Shown one piece after another: positions 50,751 through 59,272 of a DNA stretch of 64,000 nucleotides (position 1 is its first letter; each line of letters opens with the position of its first letter). This DNA is from Chitinophagales bacterium (GTDB lineage: Bacteria; Bacteroidota; Bacteroidia; Chitinophagales; Saprospiraceae): contig JAFLBP010000022.1 of NCBI GenBank assembly GCA_017303875.1, positions 27,577-91,576 on the forward strand, given 5' to 3'. Both the position numbers and the translations under genes were made by a program. The notes below the pieces were generated by a model. The model saw nothing but the letters and a program-made list of their open reading frames with translations, did not search any database and was not told the origin of the DNA.

Positions 50751-52871
50751 TCAGGAAATTCTGCTCCAGATTTTCGCTTCCCGGCCAGTGCTGTCAAGAT
50801 GCCTGCGCAGGGAAGCATGTTCGGGCAACTGAAGCCCGGGGTCCTGAGTCAGAATTTCGGCAGCCGTATCGCGCGCGGCGCTCAACACCTGTGCGTCGCG
50901 CGCGAGATCTGCCAATAAAAAGCGCAGCATCCCGCTCTGTTGGGTACCTTCAATATTGCCCGGGCCACGCAGGCGCAGGTCTGCTTCGGCGATTTTGAAA
51001 CCGTCGTTGGTGCCCACCATAATTTGCAGGCGTTCGCGCCCCTCATGGCTGAGTTTTACACTGGATAAAAGGATGCAAAAACTCTGTTCTGCGCCGCGCC
51101 CTACCCTGCCCCGCAGCTGGTGCAACTGCGAAAGCCCGAAGCGCTCCGCATTTTCAATGACCATAACGGAGGCATTGGGCACATTCACCCCTACTTCAAT
51201 AACGGTGGTGGCCACCATTATCTGTGTTTCGCCGCGCACGAAGCGCTGCATTTCATAGTCTTTATCCTGTGCCTTCATTTTGCCGTGCACGATGCTGATT
51301 TGATATTCCGGCATCGGAAAATCGCGGCTCAGGGCTTCAAAACCGGCCATCAGGTTTTGCAAATCCATTTTTTCCGTCTCTTCAATCATCGGGTACACCA
51401 CGTACACTTGCCGCCCTTTGGCAATTTCCTCGCGCATGATGCCTTGCACGCGCAGCCGATGGTGTTCGGTTTTATGAATGGTATCAATGGGTTTGCGGCC
51501 GGGCGGCAATTCATCAATCACAGACACATCGAGGTCGCCGTATAAGGTCATGGCGAGGGTACGCGGAATGGGCGTTGCGGTCATGACCAATACATGCGGC
51601 GGGCCGGCCGGGTTTTTGGCCCAGAGTTTGGCGCGTTGCTCTACGCCAAAGCGGTGCTGTTCGTCGATGATCGAAAGACCAAGGTTCTGAAATTCCACCC
51701 AGGGTTCAATGAGGGCGTGGGTGCCGATGACGATATGCATGTCGCCGGAGCGCAGTTGGGCCAGAATGGCCTCCCGTTTTTTGCCTTTAACCGTGCCGGA
51801 AAGGAAGCCGATGTTAACCCCCAAATCGCCGAGTAGTGCGCTGAGGTTGTCGTAGTGTTGCTGGGCGAGGATTTCCGTCGGCGCCATCAGACAAGCCTGG
51901 AAAGGTATGCCATCGAGTTGGTTGTCGAGGGCCATCAGCATGGCCATGAGTGCGACCACGGTTTTACCGGAGCCGACATCGCCCTGCACGAGGCGGTTCA
52001 TTTGTTTGCCGGAAGCAAAATCCACGCGTATTTCCTTGAGCACCCGTTTTTGTGCACCGGTAAGTTCAAAAGGTAGTTTTTGATGGTAAAAAGCGTTGAA
52101 AAAATCGCCTATTTTTTCAAAAACAAAGCCTTTTGTAGCCGATTTCCGGCGTGCGCGAATTTGCAGCAGCCGCAATTGCAGGAAAAAGAGTTCTTCGAAC
52201 TTTAGTCGGCGGATGGCCTCATCGAGTTCTTTTTGGCTTTCCGGAAAATGGATTTTTTCCAAAGCCTGAAAACGCTGCGGCAACCTGAAGCGCTCCAGCA
52301 GGTAGGGCGGCAGGGTTTCGGGCAAGTCGCCGGGCGCGAGGCCGTCGAGCAGGGTGCGGATGATCTTGCGCAGGCCGCGCGCGTCGAGGCCCTTTTGCGA
52401 GAGTTTATCGGTCGTGGGGTAAACGGGTTCAAAACTGCGGGGCCGCTGCAGGTTGTCGGGGTTGGCCTCTTCCATTTCCGGATGAGAGATGCTGAAACGG
52501 CCGTTAAACTCATTGACCTTGCCGTACACGATGTATTCTTTCCCGATATGCAGGCTCTTTTCAAGCCAGTGCACGGCCTGAAACCAGACCAGATCAAGGC
52601 TGCCCGTTTCATCGCGCAGGGTACCGCTGAGGCGTCGGGCACGGCCCTCGCCCACCATTTCGAGGCGGCGCAATATCCCTTTTACCTGCACCGGTTCGCC
52701 TTCATTGGCGATCTCGCGGATGCGGTGAAAACGCGTACGATCAATGTAACGGAATGGAAAATGGAACAACAAATCGCGACAAAGAAAGATACCAAGTTCT
52801 TTCTTGAGCACATCGGCGCGTTGAGGCCCCACGCCTTTAAGGTATTCGATGCCGGAATCTAAAGCAGGCAT
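50751..52871 (-). CDS. recG: ATP-dependent DNA helicase RecG
   Basis: 706 residues from the ATG at 52871 (MPALDSGIEYLKGVGPQRAD), near E. coli RecG's 693. It reverses stalled replication forks and migrates Holliday junctions. The wedge/OB domain occupies the first ~200 residues (GEPVQVKGILRRLEM). Helicase motifs follow: I VQGDVGSGKTVVALMAM, II SIIDEQHRFGVEQR, III VMTATPIPRTLAMTLYGDLD, and V-VI ATTVIEVGVNVPNASVMVIE with QLRGRVGRG. The end is the normal RecG tail. Confidence 0.95.
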   Translation of the reverse strand: MPALDSGIEYLKGVGPQRADVLKKELGIFLCRDLLFHFPFRYIDRTRFHRIREIANEGEPVQVKGILRRLEMVGEGRARRLSGTLRDETGSLDLVWFQAVHWLEKSLHIGKEYIVYGKVNEFNGRFSISHPEMEEANPDNLQRPRSFEPVYPTTDKLSQKGLDARGLRKIIRTLLDGLAPGDLPETLPPYLLERFRLPQRFQALEKIHFPESQKELDEAIRRLKFEELFFLQLRLLQIRARRKSATKGFVFEKIGDFFNAFYHQKLPFELTGAQKRVLKEIRVDFASGKQMNRLVQGDVGSGKTVVALMAMLMALDNQLDGIPFQACLMAPTEILAQQHYDNLSALLGDLGVNIGFLSGTVKGKKREAILAQLRSGDMHIVIGTHALIEPWVEFQNLGLSIIDEQHRFGVEQRAKLWAKNPAGPPHVLVMTATPIPRTLAMTLYGDLDVSVIDELPPGRKPIDTIHKTEHHRLRVQGIMREEIAKGRQVYVVYPMIEETEKMDLQNLMAGFEALSRDFPMPEYQISIVHGKMKAQDKDYEMQRFVRGETQIMVATTVIEVGVNVPNASVMVIENAERFGLSQLHQLRGRVGRGAEQSFCILLSSVKLSHEGRERLQIMVGTNDGFKIAEADLRLRGPGNIEGTQQSGMLRFLLADLARDAQVLSAARDTAAEILTQDPGLQLPEHASLRRHLDSTGREAKIWSRIS

Positions 52872-52995
52872 AGTTTTTAAATGGGCAAAAAAGGATAAAA
52901 TTTCCTGCAAGCTACGTCTTCGGGAGCAAATGTCTTACAATTTGTGCTTTTTGAAAAAAAATACTAAAATTATTATTACAGAAACCAACAAAATG

Positions 52996-53026
52996 CTTGC
53001 AGAATCAAAAACGTTTTTTACATTTG
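52996..53026 (+). promoter_or_regulatory. Complete promoter (CTTG-N19-TACATTTG) upstream of a short hairpin transcript
   Basis: CTTG at 52996-52999 and TACATTTG at 53019-53026 are 19 bases apart, a good Bacteroidota match. A terminator begins about 25 bases after the box. Confidence 0.55.
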
Positions 53027-53032
53027 TCCCGA

Positions 53033-53096
53033 AAACCACATGAGAGCACTAAGCCTTCCTGAAGCATGGACCATGCAGGAAGGCTTGTTTTTTTAA
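53033..53096 (+). ncRNA. Candidate short RNA or attenuator upstream of deoC
   Basis: From the expected start after TACATTTG, the sequence AACCACATGAGAGCAC leads into a terminator hairpin with T7. The transcript would be about 60 nt. It could be a free sRNA or an attenuator of deoC, which begins at 53193. The same promoter-short leader-hairpin layout occurs at 26619-26750, with a different sequence. Confidence 0.35.
53051..53096 (+). terminator. Intrinsic terminator between recG and deoC
   Basis: Arms AAGCCTTCCT and AGGAAGGCTT enclose an inner GCATGGACCATGC palindrome, and GTTTTTTT follows. Strong stem with a clean U tract. Confidence 0.8.
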
Positions 53097-53192
53097 GCTA
53101 ATCCGATTCCGCTCTCATCAACAATCATCGTTTTATCTGACAATCAACCGCTTAGAGCTGATACAGCACAAGCTTTCCGACTGCCTTGGCAC

Positions 53193-53843
53193 ATGGATAT
53201 TAAACCCTTCATCGAACAAACCCTCCTCAAGCCAGATACCTCGCTACAAAATATCCGGCAGCTCTGCCAGGTAGCGCAGGAAAACCAGTTTCCTGTCATT
53301 TGTATCCCACCTTTTTTTGTGCGCGATGCCGAGCGGCAGCTCGGGGAGTTTCGCAAGGTCAAAATTGCCACCGTCGTGGGGTTTCCGATGGGTTACTCGT
53401 CTATCGCCGCCAAATCGGAAGAGGTGAAACGCGCAGCCGACGAAGGCGCCGACCATATTGACGCCGTAATCAATATCGCTGCCGTAAAAAGCGGCAACTG
53501 GAACCACGTCTTTCACGATATTGACAGTCTTGCCCGCGCCACCCAAATGCGCGGCCGCACCCTGAAACTTATATTGGAAAATGGCCTGCTGACCGAAGAG
53601 GAAATCCGGCAGGTCTGCGAAATTGCCGCTGAGGCAGGTGTGCCCTGGCTCAAAACCGGCACCGGCTTTTTTGGCAACGACGCGACCCCCGAAATGGTCA
53701 AAACCCTGCTCCGATACGGCGCCCCCGGCACTAAAGTGAAAGCAGCAGGCGGTATCCGTACCCTCGCCCAGGCGCAGGCACTCATCGAAGCCGGCGCGTC
53801 CAGCATTGGCACCTCCGCCGGACTGGCGCTGATTGGAAAGTAA
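53193..53843 (+). CDS. deoC: Deoxyribose-phosphate aldolase
   Basis: 216 residues, normal for DeoC. It splits 2-deoxyribose-5-phosphate into acetaldehyde and glyceraldehyde-3-phosphate in deoxynucleoside breakdown. The Schiff-base Lys154 is in PWLKTGTGFF. Asp90 (HIDAVINIAAVKSG) and Lys184 (TKVKAAGGIR) complete the active site. The FPMGYSS loop is typical. It is followed by a G/T-word and A/C-word repeat pair leading to the FKBP gene, so it may share a transcript with it. Confidence 0.94.
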   Translation: MDIKPFIEQTLLKPDTSLQNIRQLCQVAQENQFPVICIPPFFVRDAERQLGEFRKVKIATVVGFPMGYSSIAAKSEEVKRAADEGADHIDAVINIAAVKSGNWNHVFHDIDSLARATQMRGRTLKLILENGLLTEEEIRQVCEIAAEAGVPWLKTGTGFFGNDATPEMVKTLLRYGAPGTKVKAAGGIRTLAQAQALIEAGASSIGTSAGLALIGK

Positions 53844-53845
53844 CT

Positions 53846-54025
53846 TTGGGTGTTTTGGTGTTTTGGTATTTTAGTGTTTTTGAGTTTTGGTGTTTTTGAT
53901 ATAAATATCCTATTCTCCAAACACCCAAATACTAAAACACTAAAATACCAAAACACTTAAACACTAAAATACTAAAACACTTAACCCTTAAAACACTCGC
54001 CCCCTAAAACACTCAAACACTTAAA
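53846..54025. repeat. Paired G/T-rich and A/C-rich word tracts between deoC and the FKBP gene
   Basis: Bases 53846-53902 repeat GTGTTTTGG/GTATTTTAG words. Bases 53920-54025 repeat the complementary CAAAACACT/AAATACTAAAACAC words. The two tracts can pair as an imperfect long hairpin. The A/C tract ends four bases before the ATG of the FKBP gene. The same order, G/T after the first stop and A/C before the next start, occurs at 25542-25843. Confidence 0.85.
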
Positions 54026-54029
54026 AAAA

Positions 54030-54461
54030 ATGTCCGTCTCCGAACGTCTTAAAGCGCTTTTTGAAGCAAAATCCAAAGCAAATTTTGAAGCCGGCCAGGC
54101 ATTTCTGGCGGAGAATGCGCAACGCCCGGGCGTTGTCAGCCTCGAAAGCGGTTTGCAATACGAAATTATCCATTTGGGCGACGGCCCCAAACCCGACGCT
54201 ACCCAAACAGTTACCTGTCATTACCACGGCACCGTACTCGACGGACGGGTTTTCGACAGTTCCGTTCAGCGCGGCCAACCCTCCTCTTTCCCCCTCAACC
54301 GCGTGATCAAAGGCTGGACAGAAGGCCTGCAACTCATGCCCAAAGGCAGTAAATTCCGCTTTTTTATCCCGCCGCACCTCGCCTACGGCGATCAGCAGCG
54401 CAGCGCCGAAATCGGCCCCAACTCCACGCTTATTTTTGAAGTAGAGTTGATTGATTTTTAA
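54030..54461 (+). CDS. FKBP-type peptidyl-prolyl cis-trans isomerase
   Basis: 143 residues. A ~35-residue helical N-terminus (SERLKALFEAKSKANFEAGQ) resembles the Mip/FkpA dimerisation helix. The FKBP fold follows (~40-143): LQYEIIHLGDGPKPD, VTCHYHGTVLDGRVFDSS, NRVIKGWTEGLQLMPKGSK, FFIPPHLAYGDQ and NSTLIFEVELIDF. It isomerises prolyl bonds and may act as a chaperone. No signal peptide, so cytoplasmic. The TAA stop overlaps the stop codon of the convergent kup gene within TTAA. Confidence 0.9.
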   Translation: MSVSERLKALFEAKSKANFEAGQAFLAENAQRPGVVSLESGLQYEIIHLGDGPKPDATQTVTCHYHGTVLDGRVFDSSVQRGQPSSFPLNRVIKGWTEGLQLMPKGSKFRFFIPPHLAYGDQQRSAEIGPNSTLIFEVELIDF

Positions 54462-56398
54462 CTTTTCCGGATCAGGCTAATGTTTTCTACGGGTTGGTAG
54501 ACGAGCGGCACATGTTCCACTACGACATCGCTTTTATCCAGGCCGAAAGCTTTTTGATCGGATGTACCGAGTTTTTTGAGCATAAAGTAGCCGTTGAGCA
54601 GCAGCCCGTCGCTCAGGGCAAATTCATTCTCGGCGGACAGGAATTTTTCCAGTACCACAAATTTAAAATCAGGTTCAGGATTATAGCGCGTGGAGCCGTC
54701 GGGGCGGATGTGCAGGTTAAGCTCTTTGTGGGCTACCAGCTCCATCACAATTTTTTTGAAATACAGCTCTGAACGCGGTTGTATACGGAAGCCAAGGTTG
54801 ATATCGACGCGTATAACCTTGTCGTCCAATAATTCAACTACCTGATATTCAAGCGTATAAGGCTCATCTGTGCGGTTCAGGTGCAGGAACCAGTAGACGT
54901 CGGCGCGTTTGGGCTTTTTGGAAAAAATAGAATTGATCACTTTTTCCTCAATATGCCCGTGGTTGTTGGCTTTGGTCAGGTAAATGAGGTGGGTGGAAAA
55001 TTTCGGTATTTCATCGTCTTCACTCAAGCCTTGTAGCAGGGTTGTATAATCTTTCAGCTCCACAAACCGCACGAAACGATTGTTGATTTTCCGTGCAAAA
55101 TACCAAACATACATGACGGTAAAGAAAACCGCGCCGATGATGACAGCCACGGAACCGCCGTGGTTGAATTTCTGCAAATTGGCCACCAAAAAACTGCTTT
55201 CAATGCTGACAAACAGCAGTAAAATAGCTCCTACTAATACGGTGTTCCATTTGCGCACAAAAAGGAGGTAAGTGGTGAGCAGCACGGTCGTCATCAACAT
55301 GGTTACCGTAATGGAAAACCCATAGGCGGCTTCCATTTTCGCGGAGTCCTTGAAATACAACACGACGCCAACACAGCCGGCCCAAAGCAGGGTATTCACC
55401 GAAGGAATATAGATCTGACCCTTCAGTTCCGATGGCTGACGCACGGCCACCCTGGGCCAGAAATTGAGCGACATTGCCTCTGAAATCAAAGTATACGTTC
55501 CTGAAATCAGGGCCTGCGACGCAATAATGGCCGCCGAAGTGGCGATAAAAATACCCGGCAGCAAAAACCAGGAAGGCATAATTTCAAAAAACGGATTGCG
55601 AGCACCCAGTAGCGGATTATCCTGATTCATCAGCCAGGCCGCCTGACCTAAGTAATTGACAATCAGCGCTAATTTTACAAAAATCCAGGTAATACGAATA
55701 TTCGGACGACCACAGTGCCCCAGATCGGAGTACAAAGCCTCTGCCCCGGTGGTACACAGAAAAACCGCGCCCAGCAGCCAAAAACCACTCGGGTATTCCG
55801 TGAGCAGCCGAACGGCATACATCGGGTTGAGGGCTTTGATAATTTCCGGATGCTGGAAAATTTGCCCTAAACCCAGCACCATCAGCATACTGAACCAGAT
55901 CAGCATCATCGGGCCAAAAACACCGCCCACTTTGTGGGTGCCGAAACGCTGGAAAAAGAAAATGCCGGTGATGATGGCAATGACGATGGTTTCAGTGGGC
56001 AAATGCGGGGTTACCTTTTCAAGCCCCTCAATGGCAGAGGAAACCGAAATGGGCGGCGTAATAATGCCGTCGGCCATCAGGGTACTGGCGCCAATAATGG
56101 TAAAAAAGACCAATTTCCCGCGCCCAAAACGCCGCACCAGCGCATACAGTGAAAAAATACCGCCCTCCCCGTGGTTGTCGGCCATCAGGGTGAGGATTAC
56201 ATATTTGAAGGTCGTCTGGAAAACAAGGGTCCAGAACACGCAGGAGACACCGCCGTAGACCAGTAATTCGCTGATCTCTTTTTCCCCGATAATTGCCTTT
56301 AGTACATAAAGCGGAGAGGTGCCGATGTCGCCATAAATGATACCGAGGGCGATGAGCAGGGAGGCAAAGGTGACGCGTTTGGTGTTGGCGTTACTCAT
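54458..56398 (-). CDS. kup: KUP-family potassium uptake protein
   Basis: 646 residues; E. coli Kup has 622. The opening ALGIIYGDIGTSPLYVLKAI is the KUP signature. Twelve membrane helices cover ~1-440, with GGIFSLYALVRRFGRGKL and EALYSDLGHCGRPNIR as further conserved blocks. The ~200-residue C-terminal cytoplasmic domain is complete. It imports K+ (and Rb+, Cs+) with protons. It is adjacent to kdpE and kdpD on the same strand, with kdpE 24 bp upstream, suggesting that the two-component system controls this transporter. Confidence 0.93.
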   Translation of the reverse strand: MSNANTKRVTFASLLIALGIIYGDIGTSPLYVLKAIIGEKEISELLVYGGVSCVFWTLVFQTTFKYVILTLMADNHGEGGIFSLYALVRRFGRGKLVFFTIIGASTLMADGIITPPISVSSAIEGLEKVTPHLPTETIVIAIITGIFFFQRFGTHKVGGVFGPMMLIWFSMLMVLGLGQIFQHPEIIKALNPMYAVRLLTEYPSGFWLLGAVFLCTTGAEALYSDLGHCGRPNIRITWIFVKLALIVNYLGQAAWLMNQDNPLLGARNPFFEIMPSWFLLPGIFIATSAAIIASQALISGTYTLISEAMSLNFWPRVAVRQPSELKGQIYIPSVNTLLWAGCVGVVLYFKDSAKMEAAYGFSITVTMLMTTVLLTTYLLFVRKWNTVLVGAILLLFVSIESSFLVANLQKFNHGGSVAVIIGAVFFTVMYVWYFARKINNRFVRFVELKDYTTLLQGLSEDDEIPKFSTHLIYLTKANNHGHIEEKVINSIFSKKPKRADVYWFLHLNRTDEPYTLEYQVVELLDDKVIRVDINLGFRIQPRSELYFKKIVMELVAHKELNLHIRPDGSTRYNPEPDFKFVVLEKFLSAENEFALSDGLLLNGYFMLKKLGTSDQKAFGLDKSDVVVEHVPLVYQPVENISLIRKS

Positions 56399-56422
56399 AA
56401 GTTGGATAAGGTATTGTTGGTG

Positions 56423-57112
56423 TCAGCTGGAAAATCGATAGCCGATACCGGATTCGGTGATGATCAGACCTGGATGGTTGTGGTCTTCTTCTATTTTTTT
56501 TCGGAGTTGCCCGACAAATACCCGTGGGTATTCGGTGCGTTCCACGTAGCCGGGCCCCCAAACTTCGCGCAGGATAAACTGATGCGTGAGTACTTTACCC
56601 TCATTGCGTACAAAAAGCGCCAACAGGGCGTATTCGGTGGAAGTGAGTTTGAGGATTTCACCGTTTTTGCGCACCACCCGGGCCGATAAATCAATACAAA
56701 GGTGTTTGATGGTTTTGATGTACTCGTTGTTTTGCTCGTGCTGCAGGAGGCGCAGCGCGGAACGAATACGGGCGAGCAATTCGCCGGTGCGGAATGGCTT
56801 TACGAGGTAGTCGTTGGCGCCATTGTCGAGTGCTGCAATGATGTCGGGCTCCGTGCTTCGGGCCGAAAGAATGATGACAGGCCGGGTATACCACTCCCGC
56901 AGGGCTTTGAGCACCTGCTGGCCGTCTTCGTCGGGCAAACCCAGATCCAGCAACACCAGATCAGGCTGATGCGTGGCCGTCATCAACTTGCCTTCACGGC
57001 CATTGCCGGCCATTAAAACCCGATATCCGGCTGCCTGCAAGGCAATTTCGAGCAATTTCCGAATCGGCGCTTCATCGTCGACGATCAGGATTTGCGGGCC
57101 TTCGTTATGCAT
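56423..57112 (-). CDS. kdpE: KdpE-type response regulator
   Basis: 229 residues from the ATG at 57112; an in-frame ATG at 57130 is within the word repeat. Receiver domain: ILIVDDEAPIRKLLE, phosphoacceptor Asp in LVLLDLGLPDEDG (about residue 56), and the conserved Lys in VKPFRTGEL. The OmpR-type winged-helix domain occupies the C-terminal half (LTSTEYALLALFVRNEGKVL, VFVGQLRKKIEED), as in KdpE. It should bind DNA near potassium-transport genes when phosphorylated by the adjacent kinase. Confidence 0.88.
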   Translation of the reverse strand: MHNEGPQILIVDDEAPIRKLLEIALQAAGYRVLMAGNGREGKLMTATHQPDLVLLDLGLPDEDGQQVLKALREWYTRPVIILSARSTEPDIIAALDNGANDYLVKPFRTGELLARIRSALRLLQHEQNNEYIKTIKHLCIDLSARVVRKNGEILKLTSTEYALLALFVRNEGKVLTHQFILREVWGPGYVERTEYPRVFVGQLRKKIEEDHNHPGLIITESGIGYRFSS

Positions 57113-57127
57113 ACTCAAGGATTTGAT

Positions 57128-57205
57128 CAAGTGATAACTGATACGTGCTGACTGATAACTGCTGACTGTTCACTGTTAACTGCTGACTGTTCACTGCTGA
57201 CTGAT
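57128..57205 (-). repeat. CAGCAGTGAACAGT-word repeat joining kdpD and kdpE
   Basis: On the minus strand the words CAGTCAGCAGT, GAACAGT, TAACAGT and TATCAGT alternate for about 78 bases. The last four residues and TGA stop of kdpD (GTT ATC AGT CAG CAG TGA) are made of the same words, and the repeat runs to within a few codons of the kdpE start. Confidence 0.82.
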
Positions 57206-58339
57206 AACGGTTTGATCGATGACGGCTGTGGGGAATTCCAGTACAAATCGGGCGCCGCCTTCAAAGCGATTGCTCAGGTGAACGTTGCCGCCCTGGGCCT
57301 CCGAAAAACCTTTTACAATGTATAAACCAAGGCCTGTGCCATCGGCTTTTTGATTGCTCAGGCTATTGAACTTATCAAAAGCGCAGGCAATATCGGCTTC
57401 GGAAAACCCCGGACCGTTATCGCTGACTTCCAGATAAAGGCAATGCGTCACTTTATCGTGCACCAGCTCCATGGAAGCGACAGGCAATTGTTCGTCCGTG
57501 TCGCGTTCAAAATGCCCGCTGATTTCCGCACTGATCCGCGCCTGAATATGGATGCGGCCGCCGGGCGGTGTATGCCTGTAAGCATTCGACAACAAATTAA
57601 GCAGCACCTGTTCGCTCAATCCAAAATCGAGGCGTACCAAAGGCATATCTTCCGGTATGGAAATCTCCAGCTGGTGCTCGCGGCCCTCGCGTTTGAGTTT
57701 GGCCGCAACGCCATACACCAGATCGCCCACATCGCACCAGGCTTTTCTGACCTGCACACGCCCGGCTTCGAGGCGCGACATATTGAGCAGGTTTTCTACC
57801 TGTTCGGAGAGGCGGATGGCGCCCGAACCAATCTCTGCCAGCAGTTCTTCCTGCTGTGAAGGCGTGAGTGCCGCTGCCTGCTCTCGCAGCGCATCCGCAG
57901 CGCCGATGATGGTGGCAATGGGCGTACGCAAATCATGAGAAAGCGAATTAAACAAAGTATTGTACAGGGCAATGGCGCGTTCGCGCTCTTTGCGTTGCTG
58001 ATGCTCGCGTTCAAATTGCCGAACCCGATAATTAATCACCCCGTTCAGCAAAGCCACAATAAAGTACATCACAATCAGCAGCAAATCCTCACTCGTGTCG
58101 ATCGTAAATGTAAAATGCGGCGGAATGAAGAAAAAATCCCATACCAAGGCACTCAACACGGCGGCAAGCAGCACCGCCGGCAGGCTCAGGCGTGTGGCCA
58201 ACACCGATACCAACAAGAGCAGCAGTAAGGCCACCGAGCGATAACCAATCCAGTCGCTGATCGGGTACGCGAGGCCGGCCACACTCAACACGGCCAAAAT
58301 GGCAAAAATAATTTGCCTGCTTGTTTGTCCCTTTTTCAT
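57191..58339 (-). CDS. kdpD: KdpD-like sensor histidine kinase lacking the N-terminal KdpD domain
   Basis: 382 residues, less than half of E. coli KdpD (894). Four membrane helices (~10-105) form the DUF4118 region (LSAVLWDFFFIPPHFTFTID-like; here LVWDFFFIPPHFTFTIDTSE). The histidine is His135 in NSLSHDLRTPIATIIGA. The ATPase domain has the N-box LLNLLSNAYRHTPPGG and G-boxes EVSDNGPGFSE and GTGLGLYIVKGFSEAQ. The cytoplasmic KdpD/USP sensor domain that reads c-di-AMP and K+ in longer homologues is absent. Context (kup) supports K+ or turgor sensing. The stop codon lies in the word repeat. Confidence 0.85.
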   Translation of the reverse strand: MKKGQTSRQIIFAILAVLSVAGLAYPISDWIGYRSVALLLLLLVSVLATRLSLPAVLLAAVLSALVWDFFFIPPHFTFTIDTSEDLLLIVMYFIVALLNGVINYRVRQFEREHQQRKERERAIALYNTLFNSLSHDLRTPIATIIGAADALREQAAALTPSQQEELLAEIGSGAIRLSEQVENLLNMSRLEAGRVQVRKAWCDVGDLVYGVAAKLKREGREHQLEISIPEDMPLVRLDFGLSEQVLLNLLSNAYRHTPPGGRIHIQARISAEISGHFERDTDEQLPVASMELVHDKVTHCLYLEVSDNGPGFSEADIACAFDKFNSLSNQKADGTGLGLYIVKGFSEAQGGNVHLSNRFEGGARFVLEFPTAVIDQTVISQQ

Positions 58340-58451
58340 GTTTTGAAAACTTGGGGCAAAGGTGCCCTATTTGCTATAAAGCAAAAATAAAGGTATCGAA
58401 GCAGGTATAAAGAAATTATAAAAATCAGGCGCCTGTCCGGGATTTCAAGGG

Positions 58452-59054
58452 CTATTTTATAAAAAAGGATAAAATGCCGGCGGCAATCAGCAATATCCCC
58501 GAAATAATGCCTGCGTTGTGCTCAATGCGATGCCAGTTGAAACGCTGCATTCCTCTGTATACCAAAGTAACCCAAACCAACATGCCCAACAGCGAAATAC
58601 CGGCATAAATAACAGATAACCAGAATACAGCCTGCCACCCTTCCAGTCCGGCCAAAAGGTAAAAACCTTCAATTTCAAGACAAGGCGATAAAAACATGGA
58701 CAACACCAGGGCCATCAGTATACCCTTGTTGGACTTTGGTGCTTCTACATGAAAATGATGGTGAAAATAATGCTGATAGATAAAAAAAGCGCCCATGCCC
58801 AACAACAAAAACGGCGGCGCCCAAAGGGTAAAAGGCTCAATCACACCAGCCAAGGCTTTGCCTAAATAGGCAATCAGAACTCCTACCAGCACGGTGCTGA
58901 CAACGTGCGCCGCTCCGGCAAACAGGGTCGTTTGCATCACCTGCGCAAAACTCCAGCGCTCCCGCTGCCCCAATGCAACAATCGGCAGCCAGTGGTTCGG
59001 CAACAAAGCATGCAGCAAACTCATGCCCAGCGCGCCAAGTAAAATTTCATTCAT
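58452..59054 (-). CDS. Membrane protein of the NicO/RcnA/UreH-like metal transporter type
   Basis: 200 residues from the ATG at 59054, which overlaps the stop of a 31-codon upstream frame in the pattern ATGA. About six membrane helices are visible. Helix 1 holds HALLPNHWLPIVALGQRERW, a polar motif typical of NicO/RcnA and UreH-like families. The loop after helix 3 is His-rich (YQHYFHHHFHVEAPK), a metal-binding mark, and FLSPCLEIEGFYLLAG carries a conserved Cys/Glu pair. The family exports or imports divalent metals; the ion is unknown. Context with a TonB receptor and a DtxR-like operator supports a metal role. Confidence 0.75.
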   Translation of the reverse strand: MNEILLGALGMSLLHALLPNHWLPIVALGQRERWSFAQVMQTTLFAGAAHVVSTVLVGVLIAYLGKALAGVIEPFTLWAPPFLLLGMGAFFIYQHYFHHHFHVEAPKSNKGILMALVLSMFLSPCLEIEGFYLLAGLEGWQAVFWLSVIYAGISLLGMLVWVTLVYRGMQRFNWHRIEHNAGIISGILLIAAGILSFFIK

Positions 59055-59146
59055 CGTGCAAAGAAAAAGAAAAGGCGGCAAATGAAATAGGTTACCGCAT
59101 CACCGAACATTGAACAGGCCAGTAAACAAATAAGCGTATTTTTCAT
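59051..59146 (-). CDS. Small 31-residue hydrophobic peptide, coupled to the metal transporter
   Basis: ATG at 59146 to TGA at 59053-59051. The peptide starts MKNTLICLLACSMF and ends CRLFFFFAR, with one hydrophobic stretch and three Cys. Its TGA overlaps the next ATG as ATGA, so translation can be coupled. It may be a leader peptide that controls the transporter, or a small membrane subunit. No family is recognised; low confidence that it is translated. Confidence 0.4.
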   Translation of the reverse strand: MKNTLICLLACSMFGDAVTYFICRLFFFFAR

Positions 59147-59214
59147 GGCAGGTGTTTTATGCAAAGATTCCGGATTTTCAATTTTAAAAAAATTTATATT
59201 TTATGAAATTTATT

Positions 59215-59230
59215 TTTAGATTAATCTAAA
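59215..59230. promoter_or_regulatory. DtxR/MntR-like operator palindrome
   Basis: TTTAGATTAATCTAAA is a perfect 16-bp palindrome of the TTTAG...CTAAA kind bound by DtxR/MntR-family metal regulators. It lies directly upstream of the TATTTTTG box of the TonB receptor and 68 bases from the small-peptide start, so it can serve both directions. The regulator is not in the window. Confidence 0.6.
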
Positions 59231-59234
59231 TTTA

Positions 59235-59242
59235 TATTTTTG
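59235..59242 (+). promoter_or_regulatory. -7 promoter box (TATTTTTG) of the TonB receptor
   Basis: TATTTTTG matches TAnnTTTG, 30 bases before the ATG at 59273. The palindrome at 59215-59230 occupies the -33/-10 interval, a position suited to repression. Confidence 0.5.
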
Positions 59243-59272
59243 TGTTTATAAAATAAATCCACTGCCTGTTAT

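Noticed and set aside
53019..53192. Riboswitch upstream of deoC
   Set aside because: The only structured part is a plain terminator hairpin; I see no aptamer core of a known class.
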